From Labia minor (taxonomy: Eukaryota; Arthropoda; Insecta; Dermaptera; Spongiphoridae), in the NCBI GenBank assembly GCA_963082975.1, contig OY720350.1, positions 8,823,488 through 8,887,487 of the forward strand: a DNA stretch of 64,000 nt, written 5' to 3'. The translations under genes and the position numbers were made by a program. Below, piece by piece: positions 1 through 9,926 of this stretch (its first letter is position 1; each line of letters starts with the position of its first letter). The notes below the pieces were generated by a model. It was not told where the DNA came from. It was given only the letters and a program-made list of their open reading frames with translations, and ran no database searches.

Positions 1-390
1 GAATGCAAAGATAATTGATAGTATTATATAAGTCATTGGAAATGGGACCAATTCAAGATCTAATTCTTAAATCAGTATAAATGTCTTCACTATTTTATTT
101 AATTTGAAAAAATAACATTAAATTGATTGAAAAAATTGTATTATTAATATTTTAATAAAAATAATTAAAAGATATAATCGAATTTAACGATTATCTGCCA
201 CTACAAGTATACTAAACCTTCAAAAGTCTTTGAGGTAACCTCTTAAAAACCTGTTATCTTTCAATTAACTAAATTGATAAAACTACGTTACACACATATT
301 AGTTCTATCTATTATTATTAAAATCATTAAAGCATTTTCAAATATAATTTTTAAAATTAATCAATTCCCATTAGTTAATCAATTTTTGAG
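1..390. other. AT-rich stretch, nothing recognised
   Basis: I see only A/T-rich low-complexity sequence before the LINE fragment begins. No reading frame, inverted repeat or known element end is visible. Confidence 0.5.
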
Positions 391-399
391 TAAACATAC

Positions 400-1205
400 T
401 ATCTTTCACTGTGGCTCTACGGAACTCGAAAGTTTTTGGCCTCAGCAACCACACTTCTCCAAGTATCCCCATTCTGAGCCACAACCCTCCAGTCCCTATC
501 CTCTCCTATCTCACTCACGTCCTTTCCCACATTATCCACCCACCTTGTCCTTGGTCTTCCAAGTGGACGTTTCCCACTCGGTTTCCCCACCAATTAATTT
601 TTCGCCATTCTTTCTTCTCCCATTCTAGTCACGTGTCCTGCCCCCTCGATTTGATAATTCTAACTATATCTGGAGATGCATAGAGATCATGCAATTCCTC
701 GTTGTGCAATCTTCGCCATTCCCCGGTGACCTTATCTTTCTTTGGCCCATAAATGTTCGCAGAATCCTATTCTCAAATATTCTAAATCTACTCTCGTCAC
801 TTAAGGTCATAGACCATGCCCCCACACCCATATATAATACAACCGGTAAAATAATTGTTTTATATATTTTAACTTTTATCCTCTTTGATAATAATTTTGA
901 CGAGATAAGCCCCTTTATTGCATGATAACAAGCTTTTCCCGATTGTAACCTCGCTTTAAACTCATCTCGAATATTATTATCTTTCGTTATCACAGAACCT
1001 AAGTATTTAAATTTTTCTACATTTTCAAATTCTATATCTTGTATGTTAAGACTTGACTTTTTTGTTTAATTCGATTCCGTTTGACTTCTCCCCAATTTGT
1101 CTAATTACATATTCCAGAACTAAATAAAATAAAATTGGTGATAATGCGTCTCCATGCTTTAACCCATTCCGATGTTTCTGACAATTGACTCTCACATACA
1201 ACTAA
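400..1205 (-). pseudogene. Non-LTR retrotransposon ORF2 C-terminal fragment
   Basis: Read on the minus strand this encodes the reverse transcriptase palm block GDALSPILF near 1150-1120, then LEYVIRQIGEKSNGIELNKK near 1110-1060. The thumb follows (KYLGSVITKDNNIRDEF, then KTIILPVVLYMGVGAW, then RIFENRILRTFMGQ) at about 1010-750. The C-terminal tail ends in GKRPLGRPRTRWVDNV-like residues near 560-540. This is the usual order of arthropod endonuclease/reverse-transcriptase non-LTR elements. The catalytic Y-x-D-D block is absent: the frame jumps from the ELNKK segment to the thumb, so an internal deletion removed the active site. The longest open frame is 664-993, and the tail is in another frame. 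It is a dead 5'-truncated copy with no target duplication that I can see. Open frames on the plus strand here are antisense readings. Confidence 0.85.
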
Positions 1206-1906
1206 TTATAATATACAAAATTTCAACTCAATAAAATAGTTGGAAATTAGTTATAATTTCAACAAAAAATTTCATTGAAATTCAGAAAATTGAATAAAAT
1301 ATGATATTTGTCCAAAAATAATTCATATACATAATTTATAAATTTTTTTATGTAAATACATTTATTTTCATTGAAGAAGAGAGAATCAAAGAAACAAAAA
1401 ACAAGTATATTTTTCACATTTCTCGTTATTTATTTATTAATTTATTTATCTATTCATTTGATAAAATTCATTTTTCTAAATATATGATCTATTTATATTC
1501 ATTACGTTCTCTCTTGTATATACATATATATGTATGTATTCGTATTTATACATTTTTGAATTTTTCCATAAATATTTATATAAATAAAAATAACAAACGT
1601 ATCTATGAATCTGAATTCACTACATATATATATATAAACATTAATTGTTCATTTAAATAATGAAACGTAATAACATTTTTATTTAGTCCTCATAAAAAAA
1701 ATAAATAAATAGTATTTTGTTTTTATATAAGTATAAATAATTTTATAAATAATGAATTGAAAATATTTGAAAATAACTTTTATAAGATGAAATTTATTTG
1801 TTTTTATATTTATCTTTTTTTTTTATTATTTATTTAGGATCTCTCATAAAAATATGTTTTCTTTTGTGATGTTTACAAGAAGTAAACAATATTAAAAAAA
1901 AAAATT
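1206..1906. other. AT-rich stretch with TA and poly-A tracts
   Basis: Only A/T-rich low-complexity sequence is seen, with short TA and TGTA tracts around 1515-1560 and 1625-1640. No coding or mobile-element signal is visible. Confidence 0.5.
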
Positions 1907-2371
1907 AGCTGAAGTGTCTCCACTCGACTATTTCGCAAATTTGAATTGGATTAAATAACATATATTAATTTAAATTAAATTAAATTAATTAAATTATAAA
2001 TTAAAATTTATAAATAATATTTATTAAACCAGTGCATGTTTGGCTCTTTGTTGATGGCACCACGTCACGTATTGGCGCATGAGATTTGCAGTGTTAAAAA
2101 ATTAATTCTGGTACTTTCAGCGATTCAATCAAGCTGAAATTCTATATATAGCAGTTTTATACAATTATTAATCATGTGAAAAATTATCAAACATATATCT
2201 TTATTTTTACGGTCACTTTAGAAGAAAAAAAAAATCAAAACGTTGTAGGTAATGACCCTCTTCCGGTTGAGCTACATTTCTAAAAAGTTGATAGAAAACT
2301 ACAAATTTTGAATAATGCTCATGTACCAAATTTCATGATTCTAGGTCAAACCGTTTTTGCGTAATCTTGTC

Positions 2372-2428
<57 letters not shown>

Positions 2429-2532
2429 AGAGAGAGACATTATTCTCAACCTTAGTGTAAATGACTCAGGCGCCATCAAAATGTATAAAATCATCAAAAT
2501 CTCGACATCCTAAATTTTCGTGATCGCAATAC
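1907..2532 (-). mobile_element. Helentron/HINE-like family A, copy A1 (5' end lost)
   Basis: The minus-strand 3' terminus is at 1907-1920 (stem GAGTG/CACTC, here with one change, GAAGTG), next to the subterminal repeat CGACTATTTCGC. It continues through the CAGYGCATGTTTGGCTCTTTG block, the ATATATAGCAG block and the GGTAATGACCCTCTTCCGGT block to a (CA)n(GA)n tract at 2379-2438. It stops at a TA dinucleotide where a Tigger-like element begins. The 20-bp palindrome that should form the 5' end is missing beyond that element, so the copy is truncated. Non-coding, presumed non-autonomous. Confidence 0.85.
2379..2438. repeat. (CA)n then (GA)n microsatellite inside A1
   Basis: About 23 CA units are followed by GA units. 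It lies at the position where every family A copy carries its central dinucleotide or tetranucleotide tract, so it belongs to the element and is not an independent microsatellite. Confidence 0.9.
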
Positions 2533-2534
2533 TA

Positions 2535-3182
2535 CACCTATCCTCCGATTTACATGGTACTTGTTTTACACGCTTTCGCTTTTACACGGTTTTCCAAATA
2601 AGTTTTTTTTTGTTTTTATCGCACTCTACTAAATGCGCTGTGTACATATCTCACGGGGAATCCCGAGCTTATGTGCTGACTTGCTGCACATGCACACTGT
2701 GTCTGTATTTCTTCGCATAAAATTAAAGTTTTATCTAGCAATTGTTAATAACCGATTTTATTACCACTTCTCAGAATGTAAATATTTCTACTTCAAACAT
2801 CGAATCGGCACAAATAACTTCGAGTGATGAAAGTGAATTCCAACCTTCGATTCCGAAAAAAAGAATGAGAGTAATTTCTGATTGTGATGAAGGATAATAA
2901 AACACCTTTGGTTTTATTTTTTGTTCTTCTGTTTAATGTATTGTAATTAAATAAAAAAACAGTGTTTCCGTAATATATTACATATTTTAACCTGTCAATG
3001 CATTTTATTTTTATTTCTGTGTACACCTAAAAATATTGAAAAAAATCACAACTGTTAAATAGCAAAATTATGCATTTTCTGCAAGCTTTTCGATTTACAC
3101 GGTTTTGACTTGAAAATTTTTAATTTTCGATTTACACGTTTTTCTCAGGAACGTATCTACCGTGTAAATCGAGGGATAGGTG
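2535..3182 (+). mobile_element. Tigger/pogo-like DNA transposon remnant
   Basis: The terminal inverted repeats begin CACCTATCC and end GGATAGGTG, and are flanked by TA (2533-2534 and 3183-3184), the target of Tc1/mariner/pogo elements. Just inside, both ends contain GATTTACA-type repeats (CGATTTACACGG and variants occur at least four times). The element is about 650 bp, far shorter than an autonomous pogo-type element, and keeps only the last piece of a transposase reading frame, annotated separately. It sits at the broken 5' side of family A copy A1. Confidence 0.75.
2778..2896 (+). pseudogene. C-terminal tail of a Tigger/pogo-type transposase
   Basis: One frame reads NVNISTSNIESAQITSSDES followed by EFQPSIPKKRMRVISDCDEG and a stop. 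It is serine/acidic-rich with a basic KKRMRV patch, like the disordered tails of CENP-B/Tigger-type transposases. An AATAAA lies just after the stop. No DDE catalytic domain is present upstream inside the element, so only the 3' end of the gene was retained. The family assignment rests mainly on the enclosing TA-flanked inverted repeats. Confidence 0.5.
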
Positions 3183-3184
3183 TA

Positions 3185-3992
3185 TTTTAATATTATGTTT
3201 ATGATGATGAGGAAAACAAGTATAATTAATTGAATTTATGAAAAACGAATTTTCTATAATCTATATGATTAAAATGAAAATTGATCTTATTCTCTATTCA
3301 TCGTTAACTGATAGTTATTAATTCTTGTTATTAAATATTAATATTTTATCAATTGTATAAATATTATAAAAGAAAAAAAAGTGTGTGTGTGTGGGGGGAG
3401 GGGCGGGGGAAATGTCTAGTAATCTCTCTACTTGGCATCTGCGATCCCTTTATCCGGGATTTCCGATCATTCTTCAATGAAATGAAGCATTGCTTATTCG
3501 TTCTGGTTTCCTTTGTGTCCCGAGAGGGACCAGGGACTGAAGAAACTACTTTCAAGGGGATGAGGGTGATGACAGACACAATCATCATCACCCTCTGTAT
3601 ATGCGCTTGGGTGCCCCCTCGGGGCAAATCAAACATTTCGAATTGACATCGTTCAAAGGCCGCTTTTCCTCCCTTCTTTACACCTCCCACACTTAAAAGT
3701 AAAAGGCCCCCTTTTTTTATTCTTGAACTAATTAATCGAAATGCAATTATTTTTATCTAGTCGAATTACCACGAAGAGAAGATGTTAGGGTTGGTGGAGT
3801 AACACTTTACAACAAAAAAAAAATGATCAAAGAACATTGTGCAATATTTCTTAAGAAATAAATAATAAATTAAAAAATAAGTGAACCAAAAAAAAAAGAA
3901 AAGTTTTTTGATTTGTTAATTATAATTTTTATCAAATTAAAATATACAATTAAAACTTTAAAATAAAAATGAACATACAAAAAATTTCTATT
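3185..3992. other. Unique sequence with GC-richer core at 3400-3700
   Basis: A GT-run followed by G-rich sequence at 3381-3412 leads into a moderately GC-rich, non-repetitive block to about 3700. Both strands carry roughly 100-codon open frames (3353-3646 plus, 3364-3690 minus). Neither resembles a protein I know, and they overlap antiparallel, so at least one is chance. I see no splice or promoter context that decides between host exon and noise. Confidence 0.35.
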
Positions 3993-4000
3993 ATCTAAAT

Positions 4001-4190
4001 TAGTAGTTCCCAACCTTTTTGGACCAAACACCCACTTCGTAAGGCCGGCTTCATAATTCGCTCCCCTATAAATTTTAACAGATAAAAATTCAACATCATC
4101 TTACCTTTTTTTTGGAGTTGAAAATGATTTCGCCCCCCAAAAATACTATCGCTCCCAAAAATCGTATAGTCAAATAATCGCCCCCCACTA
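4001..4190. mobile_element. hAT-like MITE with perfect 8-bp target duplication
   Basis: The element starts TAGTAGTTCCCAACC and ends CCCCCCACTA, flanked on both sides by ATCTAAAT (3993-4000 and 4191-4198). The interior is non-coding and rich in CGCTCCC and CGCCCCCC motifs. An 8-bp duplication and a TTCCCAACC/TTCTCAACC-type end are typical of hAT MITEs. Confidence 0.8.
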
Positions 4191-4239
4191 ATCTAAATCT
4201 AAACATAACGACAAGATTACAATATGTACAATGTTAATG

Positions 4240-4685
4240 CATTGTTTCTCAACCTTTTAGTATTCACGGCCCAATTTTCAATCATAATTTTCATTGCGCC
4301 CCCCCCCCATCGAAAATGTTTCAGAGCATCGCAAAATCATCTGACCATTTTTTAGAACTATATTGAAAAAATTGAGAAATATTAATCGAAAATGTTCAAA
4401 AGTTTGCCCACAAAATCATCTTAACTCTTTTTTTTATTCACGGCCCAATTTTCAATAATAATTTTCATTGCGCCCCCCCATCGAAAATGTTTCAGAGCAT
4501 CGCAAAATCATCTGACCTTTTTTTTTAGAACCATATTGAAAAAATTGAGAAATAATCGAAAATGTTCAAAAGTGTGCCCACAAATCACAATCATCATAAC
4601 TTTTTTTTTTTTTTTTTTTTTTTAGAACTATATTGAAAAAAGTCGGGAATTTTCTCTGGGATATCCCACAGTTTGAGAATCGCTG
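4240..4685. mobile_element. hAT MITE with internal tandem repeats
   Basis: The ends are CATTGTTTCTCAACC and (reverse complement) CAGCGATTCTCAAAC, flanked by a perfect 8-bp duplication TGTTAATG (4232-4239 and 4686-4693). Inside are two tandem units of about 160 bp, each with a C-run, the text CATCGAAAATGTTTCAGAGC and a segment AGAACYATATTGAAAAA. A third partial unit follows a long T-run at 4599-4622. Non-coding, presumed mobilised by a hAT transposase elsewhere. Confidence 0.88.
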
Positions 4686-4693
4686 TGTTAATG

Positions 4694-5724
4694 TATTTCC
4701 ATAAAAATATTAATATTTACAAATACATTTAAAATATTTTACAACAAAACTAGATAATGCCCCAGTTGGTAATTATTTATTAAAATGACATAATGGATGA
4801 TGGATGTGATCTCGAATATAAGACTACGAAGAGACGATGCCATCGACATCATAGAGAAAGAAAGAAAGAAGATTTTCACTTTAACTCGTTTGAAAGTAGA
4901 ATTCTCGTCTCTAAAGGCACCAACCACTTACCATCCATGCTTTACTCTCCCTTCTACTTGGAGCTTATTTAACATACAAGAATTGCTATAAAAATTAAGA
5001 ATAAATTATACGGAATTTTTATGAGTATTTAAAAAGTTTCTTTTCATTTGCTTTAAGAAATAATGGAAAGGAAGGAAGAATATTTTTTACAAGGTAAGAC
5101 CAATTTCCATTTATTTTTTTTTAAGAGATTACTAATTTATTCAAATATATATTATATATATATATATTCGCTGTTGGAAATGAATCTATGAGATGCTGAA
5201 TAACAAAATGTACATATAAAATTTTTAAAAATTAATTTCTACGGTTATTGAATAGATATTGATAAAATACATAGTCTATGTTCAAATAGAGGTATGTATT
5301 ATAATTTCATCGTAATCGGTTAATTCAAGAAAAATTCTAAAGTCACTTTTGGATTTTAGAGGTCAACATTTGCAAAAAATTTTAAATTCTGAAAAATGTG
5401 CAGACAAAAACATTTTATTATATATATAGATGAAGAATGTTGTAAGATATCATGAGACAACAATTATGAATATTTCTTTTAAATAAGTAATATTTAATAA
5501 ATTAATTTTAAAAAGAGTAGATAAATATATTTTAAACCAAAATCTTATTTTTCTATTTAATTTCTAACACAAATATTATTAACAAATAATATTCAAATTA
5601 TTATTTAATTAATTTTGAAAGTTGTTCTTTTAAAAGTAAAATAATAAAATAAATTTAGATTTTACTATACTATATTTATAAATAATTTATAATCATATTA
5701 TTTTTTTAATATTAATATATAGTT
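4694..5724. other. AT-rich stretch; small open frames only
   Basis: Around 4795-4990 both strands carry 62-64-codon open frames in slightly GC-richer sequence. Neither looks like a known protein. Near 5290-5400 a diverged copy of the TTTCATCGTAATCGGTTAA module found in rolling-circle-type elements can be seen. The rest is low-complexity. Confidence 0.35.
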
Positions 5725-5811
5725 AGGGTGACTAAACGTCTCGTTTTTCCGGGATTGTCACGTTTTTAGGTGTTCTGTCCCGGCGTCCCGAAAAAAATCT
5801 TCGGGACAGCT
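5725..5811 (+). mobile_element. Left end of hAT-like 'GTGACYAAACG' element
   Basis: TAGGGTGACTAAACGTCTCG begins a sequence with CCGGGATTGTC and GTCCCGGCGTCCCG. It closely matches 63033-63120. It is interrupted at about 5812 by a family B fragment and seems to resume at 6149 (AAGAACCAAATTGAAAAAAT). The right terminal repeat was not found. Confidence 0.6.
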
Positions 5812-6148
5812 TAAGGGAAAGGTTATTTTCACACCAAATTTCACATGAGGAGATTTTTTTACATATCACCACGAATCATGCACTTTGTATTGGTTTTATC
5901 CTCGAGAAAAATCATCTTTATTCGTTTTTTCTTAATTTAAAATTATATGACGTCATCCAGCCATTCATGACATCACAGCCTGGTCTTACATATATATTCT
6001 AAATAAAATAAAATTAAAAATATTTATGTTATATCCCTATCTGTTTTTTATTACATTAATAGATATATTAAAATTATTTGAAACTGTTTCTGTAGCTGGA
6101 AATTAATTTACTTCATCGTCGGTTCGGACCTGGCCACAGGTCAACTTA
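5812..6148 (+). mobile_element. Helentron/HINE-like family B fragment, copy B1
   Basis: This matches the second half of family B: AAGGGAAAGGTTATTTTCAC, then ATGAGGAGATTTTT, ATATGACGTCATCCAGCC and the B 3' terminus with CGTCGGTTCGGACC, hairpin GACCTG-GCCA-CAGGTC and AACTTATT. The GTCY tract and 5' half are absent, so it is 5'-truncated or a solo second-half unit. Confidence 0.8.
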
Positions 6149-6824
6149 TTTTTTTAAGAACCAAATTGAAAAAATTTAGAAAAAACTGGACTAGATTTAT
6201 GAATTAAAAAATTATTTTGGAAATAGTTCTTCCAACTGAAAAATATACTCGAACCAAAGAAGGTTGAGATATATAAAATGTTAATTGGGTATGTAACTAA
6301 TGTATTACTTACTAAATTTTTTTTAGAATTAAAATAGAAATTCATACTAGAAAAGAATTGTTTAATGTAATTTGCTAAGAACACAGCAAAGAAAAGCATA
6401 ACTCATCGATATCTTCGAAATGACATATAGACGTATCCCAACCAAGATAAAAACAATTCTTACTATTTACCCTCTTTTTTATGAAATATATTTACCATAA
6501 ATTAAAATTATATCACATTCGGCAAACAATTTTAAATTTAAATTGAACCATTTACATTAATACGCCACCTCCTTGTTTTTTTTGTTTTTTTTTTCAAAAT
6601 ATGATAATTTCCTTAATGAACTTCTTACTGATATATTTATAATTTTTTTTTTAAATTTTCATTAAGATCTTTGAATAAAATTAAGCTTAGTGATTTAATA
6701 CAATTAATAAAATTAAACTTATTGATTCGATTTAAGATGTATTCTAAAACACCACTAATTTTAAAAATTAATATTTGTTTATTTTATTTTATTTTAATAT
6801 GTATTTGATTTGAAATAATTTGCA
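6149..6824. other. AT-rich stretch after B1
   Basis: It begins with AAGAACCAAATTGAAAAAAT, a motif shared with several hAT MITE interiors in this window, so this is probably the remainder of the hAT-like host of B1. The rest is A/T-rich with small chance frames. Confidence 0.35.
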
Positions 6825-6990
6825 GTAGAGCGCTCACTTCTGCACTCCCCGCTCGCCCCCCTCCATGCCCCTCCGCCGCCTGAACTGACCTCCTCATGCA
6901 GGAGGCCGACTCGTACGCAGTCAGTTCCCCTTCCCTGCGTAGTGTGAGACACTGGACGCTCTCTCCACTGAAATCATCCCTTAATCAGAC
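6825..6990. other. GC-rich island in AT-rich surroundings
   Basis: About 160 bp are conspicuously C-rich (CCCCGCTCGCCCCCCTCC near 6848-6866) with a short CTCATGCAGGAGGCC palindromic stretch. It contains an arthropod initiator-like TCAGT near 6922. It matches nothing else in the window. It could be a promoter, a conserved non-coding element or an exon fragment. No reading frame supports the last option. Confidence 0.35.
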
Positions 6991-8428
6991 GCTAATCAAG
7001 AATTAATTGTAATTTTATTATTTATTTTTATTAATTAAATGGAAGATTAGTGAACTTTATAAAAAAAAAAATATTTCAATAAAAATTAAATTTTATAAAG
7101 TGCATTTTTATAATTTTTTATTCATATATACCCAAATAATTTATAAATTTTTCATTCAAATCTTTGAAAAGAATTAATCTTAAATATTCTATCAGATCTC
7201 ATTAATTAAATTTTATTAAAAGTTAAATTAAAAAATCATATACTTATGTACAAAATTTTATTTTTGTTTAAATATATTTATTGAAATATTTTTTAAATTT
7301 CAATATATATATATATATTAATCGTATTAAAACTTATTTATTTAAAAAATAGGAAGATGTGCTGATTATTTTCAAAATTCATATAATATAATTATAAATC
7401 AAAAAAATATAAATTTCTTCTATTTATATAGGAATATATAATTTTAAATATTCTATATATTCTTTGTAATCTCATTATCACTCACACCGTTCCTTTCCAA
7501 TCTCATATGAATATTGTTTTGTCTCAATTTCATATTATTATAACTAATGAATAATATTTCTATTACCTATATATCAATTTATACAGAATAAATTCTTCGT
7601 GAAATTAATAATATAATCATAATTAGTTTTCTGATGTTTTCTAAGATATTTTTATTAAATGTCTATTAAATGCGTATTATAATCATGGTTCTATAAATCG
7701 TAGGATGTAAAATAATTTTAGTATTTTAATATTACAGAAATAAGATAATATTTTTAAAAATCGATACACTTTTTTAATCCTATTAATATTATTTATTTAT
7801 CTATATCTTATTTTTTTATTTCCTGTATATAATATAAATATCAAATCTTAATTATTTTTTTCTTTATCGATGCGAGAGTGATGGACATCCATTCAAGTCT
7901 ACGAGCTGTTCTTCGAGTTTAATCTACGAGAAATATCAACCCTTTATTAACTCCGAGGTCAGTATTTATTATTAATTTTATTTTTAATTCAATTTAAATT
8001 TAATTTATTGATTATAAACTAATAAGTTATTTTTCTTCTTCTATTTCATGTTTCCATCTTCGTTCCTGCTACTGAATGTTGATTTGAATTCTTGATTATC
8101 TTCTCCATTCTTCATGATGATGAAATGATTGAAATACAGCTCTCCAAATGTAAGTAATAATCGTTATTTATTTAGCATGGCGCACTTTAAAATAGATAAT
8201 GTAAATATAATATTTAAAGCAAAGTAGAATTAAATTACAATGATTTTTTGCTTTTGATAATATTCATTAGGAGAGTATAGAGAAATATATTAAATTATAG
8301 GACAGAATTTAGTGAGATTAGGGAATTTCAGAGTACATCTTTCAAGAAGAAGCATTGATAAAGGAGGCAGAAGAGACTAAGGTATTTTTAGAATTAGTAG
8401 GTTTCGATGCGTTATACTGTTTTTTTTT
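6991..8428. other. AT-rich stretch
   Basis: Mostly A/T-rich low-complexity sequence. At 7868-7960 a short, more complex segment (GATGCGAGAGTGATGGACAT onward) ends in a possible splice donor-like GAGGTCAG. No conclusion is possible from sequence alone. Confidence 0.35.
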
Positions 8429-8722
8429 AATATTTAGGACATTTCGTACTTTTTTTTCAAAATTTTCACATTCACATGGTCTCGGGCTCAAGTCCCGGGC
8501 CTGGCAAGGGAATTTCCCTAGCTGGGGTCTATGGGACGGAGTCAACCCAGCCTCCAGGAACAACATTGGGGAAAAGCTACTTGATAGCGCCTCCGATCAA
8601 GAAAATCAAGGTAAAGGTTGAGAGGACCAGTTCTACTGATCATAGGACACCTCATTGATAGAACCGGCTTGGTAGGCGTGGTCCTTGCGTAGGACGTACA
8701 AAGTCAGAGGTTTTTTTTTATT
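8429..8722 (+). mobile_element. tRNA-derived SINE, copy S1 (5'-truncated)
   Basis: From 8466 this follows the SINE consensus: a B-box-like GGGCTCAAGTCCCGGG, the body GGACGGAGTCAACCCAGCCT, ATTGGGGAAAAGCTACTTGA, CTCCGATCAAGAAAATCAAG, CTTGCGTAGGACGTACAAAG and GTCAGAGG followed by a T-run. The A-box head is missing. It joins at 8465 to TTAGGACATTTCGTACTTT, a motif from hAT-like elements here, so it appears inserted into or recombined with such a repeat. Open frames across it (8355-8621, 8476-8658, 8342-8566) are chance readings of the SINE. Confidence 0.85.
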
Positions 8723-9345
8723 ATTATAGAATTTTGTTTAGTAAATTCGATATATAATTGCATTTTTAAAATGTCAATATTTAGCGTAATAATTATATTC
8801 ATCGTATATGGACAATTACTATAGTTTTCTTAATTTATTTTATAGTAGCACTATTAGTAGATATTTCATACATATATAATTGATTTTATTTATTTCAAAT
8901 ATAAATTAAAAATACAAAAGTGATGTTACAATTTTCCATTAAAAATATTTTTTTTCATTAAAATTATTTTTGGATTGATTGATTGATTGATTGATTCGAA
9001 ATTTCGTAATCGATATGGAATTTTGCCACGTTCTCTTCTATTGGAATGTCGCATCCTTTGTATGGAAATAATGTAACAAGAGAGGGTGGAAAACCTTCAC
9101 CACTTAACCAGACAGTAGAAGGGAAAGGGTGGCCAAGGGGTTTACCGAGTAGGGGGTGGCAAAAGGTTTTCCAGTCGTCTTCCTCTTCTTTTGTAAATAG
9201 ATTTCCACTTGAATTCAGATTCCCTAATTTTCTAGGAATTTAATTAGAGATCCGGCATTAAATTGAAATCTCATAAACGAACAAGTTTGAATGCGTCATT
9301 TGATTCGGTTCGTTTTCGGGACAGGAAAAGTAGAGTTGGAGGTGG
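8723..9345. other. AT-rich then moderately GC-rich unique sequence
   Basis: A (GATT)n tract lies at 8972-8996. From about 9040 to 9345 the sequence is more complex, including a 65-codon open frame 9046-9243 with no similarity I know. It contains TGTATGGAAATAATG, an octamer-like element. Candidate conserved non-coding DNA. Confidence 0.3.
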
Positions 9346-9452
9346 GGATCGAATAGTTCGTTTCATTTGGAGCATTAAATTATTTGCTGAAAGGTGATTT
9401 GGTATTCAACTAAGATTTCGCGTTTTGTTGATGAGGATGTATGTGGTAGAAG
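9346..9452 (+). repeat. Local direct repeat, unit 1
   Basis: GGATCGAATAGTTCGTTTCA through GTATGTGGTAGAA recurs at 9752-9848 with small indels. See unit 2. Confidence 0.75.
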
Positions 9453-9751
9453 AAATGGGTGGATAGGAGGAGGGGTGTCTTGCGGATTTTAGACGCTAAT
9501 GTCGACTCTATTCATTCATCAGCCAATTGATTCAGAATTAATCTCTTCCTTTGTTTGGAATTCCAATCTTAAAGGATAATCGTTTCAATTCTCTTTTAGG
9601 AAAACATGAAAGAAAATAAATATATATAATATATGTATTATATAGATTCTCTCTTACTTTATCTATTTTAATGTCAATTAAAAACTTTACTTTTATACCT
9701 ACATATTTTAAAATTTATCTTATATATATAAATAAAAATGAAATTGAAGAT

Positions 9752-9850
9752 AAAGGATCGAATAGTTCATTTCATTTGGAGCATTAAAATTATTTGCTGA
9801 AAGTTGATTTGATTTCGCGTTTTGTTGGTGAGGAAGTATGTGGTAGAAAA
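9752..9850 (+). repeat. Local direct repeat, unit 2
   Basis: This carries the same order of words as unit 1 (GGATCGAATAGTTC, CATTTGGAGCATTAAA, TTATTTGCTGAAAG, TTTCGCGTTTTGTTG, GTATGTGGTAGAA) about 400 bp downstream. A small segmental duplication, not seen elsewhere in the window. Confidence 0.75.
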
Positions 9851-9926
9851 TATATATATATTTAGGAAAAAACCAATGGTGTATTGGGAGGGGAACGCGG
9901 GGGAACGACGTTCCCTTACCTTTTTT

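Noticed and set aside
386-683. Plus-strand frames rich in S, P, H (also minus frames 56473-56809)
   Set aside because: They are antisense readings of the conserved LINE C-terminus.
3353-3690. Antiparallel ~100-codon open frames on both strands
   Set aside because: They overlap in opposite directions, start in a simple GT/G-rich tract and resemble nothing known.
8342-8658. Open frames with SHGLGLKSRAWQGNFPSWGL-like residues (also 39168-39469, 42102-42293, 47543-47951)
   Set aside because: They are readings of the SINE body in several frames and both strands.
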